A stretch of DNA of 64,000 bases from positions 5,684,001 through 5,748,000 of the forward strand of contig BSDZ01000004.1 in NCBI GenBank assembly GCA_030268105.1. The letters run 5' to 3'. Of this stretch, positions 59,046-64,000 are shown in pieces (positions within the stretch are counted from its first letter, which is position 1; each line of letters opens with the position of its first letter). Under the pieces are notes generated by a model. The model was not told the origin of the DNA. It did not search any database and saw only the letters and a program-made list of their open reading frames with translations. Made by a program: the position numbers and the translations under genes. The stretch is from Volvox africanus. Lineage: Eukaryota > Chlorophyta > Chlorophyceae > Chlamydomonadales > Volvocaceae.

Positions 59046-59680
59046 TAACTTGGAATTATCTAACAGTCTCGGGACATCCGTTACCTGAACTACCGTGTTA
59101 CCTTCACTCGCGGAGCATCCCGTAGCTATTCTGTGTTTACAGGAGCTCAGGTTAGAACAACATGCATTTCCTCTCGCCGAATTTGAACCAATTGGTTACC
59201 AGGCTGCCTGGTCTGGCCAAAATAGCTATAATGGGGTTGCTATTTTGGTGAAATCTCCGTTCACGCTTTGTGATGTGGTTAGTGGAATTTCTGGGTATCT
59301 TGACCCACAATGCGGCTACCGTGAATGGTATACGTGTTATGTGTGGCTACTTTGTCATTGGTGAGTCCATATCTTCGCCAAAATACTTATATAAATTAGA
59401 GTGGCTACAGTATCTCGAGGCTTATGTCGTAGCCGCTTTGCAGCATTACCCTGCGCTTGCGCTCCTTGGCGATTTCAATATCGCGACAGAAGGCCGTGAC
59501 GTCTACGACCCCGAAGCGTGGAAAGAGAAAGTCCTTTTTCCTACACCAGAGCGTGAGGTCTTTCAGCGTTTGAATCAACAGGGTTTATATGAAGCGTTTC
59601 GTTTATTTAACCAGGATGCGCAGCAGTATACTTGGTGGTTCATATATCATATGATATATCATATGATGATTCAACCATAA
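59046..59680 (+). pseudogene. xthA: Bacterial exonuclease III (xthA) pseudogene, truncated and frameshifted
   Basis: A bacterial AP endonuclease/3' exonuclease of base-excision repair. Traces of the N-terminus (TWN, NSL) at 59046-59080 are out of frame. From 59095 the frame reads VAILCLQELRLEQHAFPLAE (catalytic Glu), NSYNGVAILVKSPF and VVSGISGYLDPQ. A frameshift near 59305 leads to NGIRVMCGYFVIGE, KLEWLQYLEAYV, ALALLGDFNIATEGRDVYDP (Asp/Asn catalytic pair) and AFRLFNQDAQQYTWW. The C-terminal Asp/His part is missing. The end runs into a palindromic TCATATATCATATGATATAT junction. There are no introns, and composition differs from the rickettsial-like piece, so another bacterial donor is likely. 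Confidence 0.85.
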
Positions 59681-59687
59681 GATACCA

Positions 59688-59925
59688 ATCCGCGGTCGCT
59701 CCAGGATGATGGGCATCCAGCGCCTTACCCGCTTCAGTCAACGCCCTTCGTTGGGGCTCAAGGACCGGTAAATCCTGGCGCCATAACTGCTCAATCGAAC
59801 TCCATGCTCTCGCATAGCGTTCTACCGCGCGATGCAGGCCATCCCGTTCCAGGGGTGCCTGCTCAGGCCGCGTGCCCCGTTCCTGTCACCCCCAAAGCCG
59901 CTCATGTAAATCCCCACCCTCCAAC
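59688..59925 (-). pseudogene. Bacterial-like fragment resembling a Ti-type conjugative relaxase C-terminus
   Basis: On the minus strand an open stretch reads RPEQAPLERDGLHRAVERYA, RAWSSIEQLWRQDLPVLEPQ and RRALTEAGKALDAHHPGATA. This is a charged helical pattern that I associate with the C-terminal part of TraA/TraI-type relaxases. A TGA interrupts the upstream end (after LHERLWG), and there is no start codon. The reading as bacterial coding DNA is fair; the relaxase name is tentative. Confidence 0.4.
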
Positions 59926-60054
59926 GCGCTCAACTTCTGCTATCCATCTATTTACGAACGAAACTGTTCAGGCTGGAATGTGTGTATGCATGTAATGAGG
60001 CCCTTCAACCCACTGCCCCCACTGCCACTGCCCTAACCCACATTCTTAAGTACC

Positions 60055-61431
60055 CTCTCTCCATCTCGCTCTGCGCCCTGCTAATGTCCAAGTCAGCCGC
60101 CAGGGTTCGCATCAGCGCCAGTCGCCGCAGGTGCTTCACCACCCGCCAGCACCGCAGCCACCGGTTGGAGCCCCCGGAGGCAACTGTTGCGGCATAAGCG
60201 GCCCTCCGCACCAGATACCCACGCCACACAGCCTGGGAAGGGGGAAGAGGGAGGAGGGGAGAAGGCGGAGGGGGGCAAGAGGAGGGGAGAAGGAGGAAGG
60301 GGGCAGGGGGAGGAAGAATGGAAACTCATACACACACCGCTACCGTGTCACTCATTGCAGGACATGACAAGCAATGTCCTTCCCTACCAACAGCCCACAG
60401 CCCACAGCCAAAAGTTAACACACAACATACGCAGAGATTTCCACAAATAGGTTCCAGCTGCCAGCTGGGCTCTCCTGGAGAACTCTCAGCCCTTGACAAG
60501 GCAGGTACCTGGATAGTCACTGCGGCAACAGCCCGCTGTGCGTCCAGTGTGATGGCGTCCAGCTGCAGAGATACGGTGCCGTACTCGGGGCGATCCAGAC
60601 ACAGCACCGTACGGCTCAGGATCTATAGCGGGTTGCACAAACACGGCGGTGGGATGCAAGGCGCAGGGAGGAGGTACGCTGATGTGGGTGATGAGAATCT
60701 GGATACCGTGAGTGGGAGTGGCTGTGTGGAGGTCACAAACACAGTGCTGCTGGCTGATGTCATGACCTGCACCCAGGACCCAGCCACCCACTCATCCCCA
60801 TCCCCTACCCACCCACACACCTGTATCCCAACCACACTACCGAATGGGGGAAAGGGGGGGTACCGGGACGCCGACCGTGGGGCGACGCATTGTGAATGGA
60901 AGAAGTCACAATTGCTGCGCGCGCAGACAACTGCCGGATAGCGGAATTGCGAACTATGAAAACCATAAGTACCCCAAAAGAAGGGTGAGGATTCAAAATT
61001 TTGCAATTTTTAAGGGTGAAATGTCAGTGCCGTAAGAAAACTAAAAGAACCTTGGAAGGAGGGCTCCGCTCTATATTTTGAGGAGAAACTGCCTGTTGTA
61101 AATTTTGTATGTGCAAGTCTTAAAGGGCTAAAACCAATTTGAGATGGAGGCTTCAAAAAGAAGTTCAATTTCCCACAGTCCGTCAGCCCAACAGTCTGGA
61201 AACCCGGGGTCTTCCCCATACCCTCTCTGTACTCCCTCCTCCCCGGCCCCCAACTCTCACATCGCAGTCGGCGGTGGCGTCTGCGATGGAAGCGTAGTGC
61301 CCAGCCCGGTACAGGATGTACTGCGCCCCCTTGCTGGCGCTCTTGGCGTGCCTGCTGCGGAGGCGGAGGGGGTGTTCGGGCAGGCAGGAGGGCAGATGGG
61401 CGATGAGAAGCCCCGCCGTGTTGCGCTCCAT
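60055..61431 (-). CDS. IQ-motif (calmodulin-binding) protein fragment
   Basis: Three minus-strand exons are visible: about 61431-61252, 60622-60509 and 60232-60055, with in-phase joins at the last junction (VTIQ + AVWRGYLVRRAAY). That junction forms an IQ motif (IQxxxRGxxxR), known to bind calmodulin-type proteins. The following helix (CWRVVKHLRRLALMRTLAAD) is BAG-domain-like at best. No exons are found downstream in the bacterial-like DNA or upstream past the duplication breakpoint. The gene therefore looks cut at both ends or is very short. Confidence 0.4.
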
Positions 61432-61895
61432 CTACCACATTGGGGCGGCTTCCAGTGACAAGTTGTGTGTGTGTGTGTACATACATACACACACATATAT
61501 AATAATACACGCACACAACTGGTCTTCTGGGACCGTCCCAATATGTGATATATGTATATATGTATATACATACACACATCCAACGATTTATGTACGTTGT
61601 GGTTTTTAATTATTTGTGTGTTTGTGTGTGCATAGGCTTGCCGCACCACACTTTAGGCCCCTTCCTCACCCATTTCGGAACGAATGCACATCACTCCTTT
61701 CGCAGCCGTGCTACTAGCGCGTTTGTTCGTTGTTCGTTTGTTCCTTGTTGAACCGTACACTTGTCAGGCGGTACACTCCGCCCTTGGCGGGTATATTTCC
61801 GGCTTCAGGCGGTCCATGTCCAATCTTCATTGCCGCCCCCTCCCCCTTCCCCTCTCCCCCTTTTTCCCTTTCTCCTTCCCCTTCTCCCCCGGTAG

Positions 61896-63204
61896 ACTTC
61901 AATTTGGACTTCTACACGCAGGTCCAGGATCTTGGTTTCCTTGTGCACGCGATGGGGGGAAAGCCCTTCTCGCAGAAGTTCAGGTGAACCTATGTTTTTG
62001 CAAGTGTACATGCACCACAGAGAGAGAGCATATGTGTCTGTGTGTATGTGCGCGTAAATGTTTGTGTATTTGTTGCCCACACCCCACAACGACCCCACAC
62101 CCCAATACCTGGGAAACCGCAAAGGAGGCTCTCCTCGTACTGATTGGGGATGGAGGGGGTTAGGACGCGGAGGGCGAGTGGGGGGGGGTTGCGTAGATAA
62201 TGGACGACGAACAGCTAGCGAAGCCACCTGTGTGATTAAATCATCTGGGTCGATAAGACGGATGAAGCTGCTTTTTCAAGTCTAGTGCTATCTGGAATCA
62301 TTAACAGCATGAACAGTTGAACCAGGGCTCGTAGAAACCGAACAGGACGTTAATCTCGTATACAGGCCACACCCCTTCTCTGATGCTGCTTAGGGAGGAC
62401 CCCACGCCGGTGCTTTCTCGCGCAGGAAGCTGAGCCAGGGGTTATGTGATGTGGTGGAGGAGTACGGCCTGGTGTCGTTCATGCCACTTACAGTACAGGT
62501 ATGAATAGAGCACGGATGGACGGACAGGTGGATGGATGGATTATGGCCAAGCATAAAATGTCGTTTGCTTTGGTACGGTTGATGCCCTCATGGGCCTTAC
62601 CTTCCTTTGGCGTACCTTTGGCCTCCTCTGGCGCTTCCCGGGCTCCGGTTCTGTCCCTTTATGATCAAGCACCTTGAGGGGTTATTGCGTTTCCTGGATG
62701 CTGAAAAAATATTTTCTCAAAATGTTCTGCTGCCTTTTTATATTCACCTTTTTTAGTAACCTTAGGCGATACGTGTACTTGGAATATATCTAGTAATATT
62801 GACCTTATACCTTATCTCGTCCAAACCCACGCTTGCCCTTCCCCTCCCTTCCCTTCTCCTCGTGTTGCTCTGATGTTCGGTTTCCTATTCAAACCGAATC
62901 CACCCCGCATTTGCAGGATAAGAACAGCATGAGGCAGTTGATGGTTGCAACCGACAAAGCCAACGGTTACTGCTTCGCTACGCTGAGGGGTCACACACCC
63001 TACCCGCCAGAGATGCTGTACGGCAACGCCGGCGCGGGAATGTCTGATCGAGACATCTGGTTGGGCATGCAGGAGAAGTTCGTGGATGGGGAGGTGGTGG
63101 AGGCCACAGGGTTACCCCCGGGGGTTTCGGAGCCGCCCGCGCCGCTGCCGGCGCCACTGTTGGCGGCGGCAGCTGAGACAGCGGGGAGAGAGCCCCTGCC
63201 ATAA
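61896..63204 (+). pseudogene. 5'-truncated GPN2 copy (exons 5-7)
   Basis: Exons 61896-61983, 62426-62498 and 62917-63204 match exons 5-7 of the full gene with the same splice sites and stop. The P-loop, GPN-loop and switch exons are absent upstream, where the IQ-motif fragment and microsatellite DNA lie instead. Coding exons show almost no changes, so the copy is young or is an allelic or assembly duplicate. Confidence 0.9.
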
Positions 63205-63682
63205 GTGGCACAGGGGCTGGTAGAGGAGGTAGAGGTAGAGGGGGTAGTGACGATGGCTGCGGGGTAGAGGTTGTGACGCAGCGTAGACTGAGGTATGTGT
63301 GTGCGTGTGTTTACAGACTTTTTTCTTTCCTTTGTATGTTCTGCCGAGATGAAGTGGAAAAGAGTCTCCGCTGGGGACTGCAGATCGTGCGTTATGAGGC
63401 TGATTTTCAAGTGAGAACAGCGGGAGAGGAGGTGGCTTAAGCAGGCTATAGAAACGGAAAGCTACGTGCTAGGGGTCTGTGTATCAATGTGTGTGTATTT
63501 CTGGGAGGGAGGGAAGGGGCGGGGAGGAGGAGCTACTCCAGGGTTGGTGCAACGTGATGCAAGGTGAAGGCTCTGTTGTCCACTGCTGCTATCGTCAGCT
63601 CCTTCGCAGCCACTCGACCTTCGACCTTTTGTTGACCAAATCCAGTGACGGACTGCCTTACCTCACCTCACCTCACCTCACC

Positions 63683-64000
63683 TCAAACAGCTGTCCCCGT
63701 AGCAGCAGCGGCCTTGACAGCACCAGTGCTCACATCCACTATGTAGGACACCGGTACTGCCTTACATGAACTATATGTCCCATCACTACAGCCTACCGAC
63801 ATCCCCATTTCCGAGGCCCCCACCGCTGCTACTGCCACCGTATCAACAGAGACAGAAGGGGAGGGCGGACCTATGGAAGTACGTCGGTCTGGTTGCGCGT
63901 GCGTGGCGCATCTTGTCACGTCTCCTTCGGCTGCTATTGCTACTGCCGCTGTTAATCCTACTGCTGGTGGTGGTGATGCTGCTACATCCGTACTGCTGCT
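63683..64000 (-). pseudogene. Second copy of the SpoU methyltransferase 3' end (cut by window end)
   Basis: Matches 41487-41800. At the position of the TGA stop in copy 1 (41701-41699) this copy has CGA, so the frame continues through RRTSIGPPSPSVSVDT to a stop at 63685-63683, giving a longer Ala/Ser/Val-rich tail. Confidence 0.7.

Larger units (their letters stand above)
61572..64000 (+). repeat. Segmental duplication of GPN2 3' half and the methyltransferase 3' end
   Basis: Nearly identical to 32206-34170 joined directly to 41342-41800. The left breakpoint lies in a CA/TATA-rich stretch (61469-61575). The duplication extends past the window end. It lacks retrotransposon 1. Confidence 0.96.

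Overview
The window looks like nuclear DNA of a volvocine green alga (Volvox or Chlamydomonas relatives). Genes are split into many short exons with GT-AG introns, a GTACGG-type motif recurs throughout, microsatellites are abundant, and the conserved proteins are eukaryotic or plastid types with transit-peptide-like N-termini. The species assignment is an inference; no organelle or rRNA marker is present.

Host gene region, 1-34170. Read left to right: a branched-chain aminotransferase (plus strand, about 0.4-4.5 kb); a plastid PTAC16/TIC62-like Rossmann-fold protein with an unusual repeat tail (minus, 7.7-16.0 kb, 15 exons that join in phase); adenylate kinase 6 (minus, 17.8-19.7 kb, 174 aa); a SLC35B/PAPS-transporter-like membrane protein (minus, 21.5-25.0 kb, first exon not found); an organellar bL25-type ribosomal protein (plus, 26.5-29.7 kb); and the GPN-loop GTPase GPN2 (plus, 30.5-33.8 kb, 337 aa). 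These are unrelated housekeeping genes, not an operon or a pathway.

Transposon region, 34171-55906. A 7.17-kb Ty3-type LTR retrotransposon (minus strand, TSD GGTTG) lies behind GPN2. It is followed by a SpoU-type RNA methyltransferase gene and a diverged solo LTR. A second, 11.8-kb Ty3 chromodomain element (plus strand, TSD CCACC) sits 16 codons before the stop of a 275-aa membrane-protein gene of unknown family. That second element is itself split inside pol by a 4.3-kb CACTA-type DNA transposon (termini CACTA, TSD TAT, dense TAACGC subterminal repeats). In both retrotransposons gag and pol share one reading frame separated by a single TAG, which suggests stop-codon readthrough.

Bacterial-looking region, about 57150-59930. 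An AT-rich stretch carries frameshifted lptC-lptF homologues of Rickettsia type. Next come a degenerate exonuclease III (xthA) gene and a piece resembling a conjugative relaxase. This is either old transfer from bacterial symbionts into the nuclear genome or an assembly join.

Segmental duplication, about 61572-64000. The last three exons and 3' flank of GPN2, plus the end of the methyltransferase gene, are repeated nearly identically. This copy preserves the empty insertion site of the first retrotransposon. An IQ-motif gene fragment lies between the bacterial-looking DNA and the duplication.
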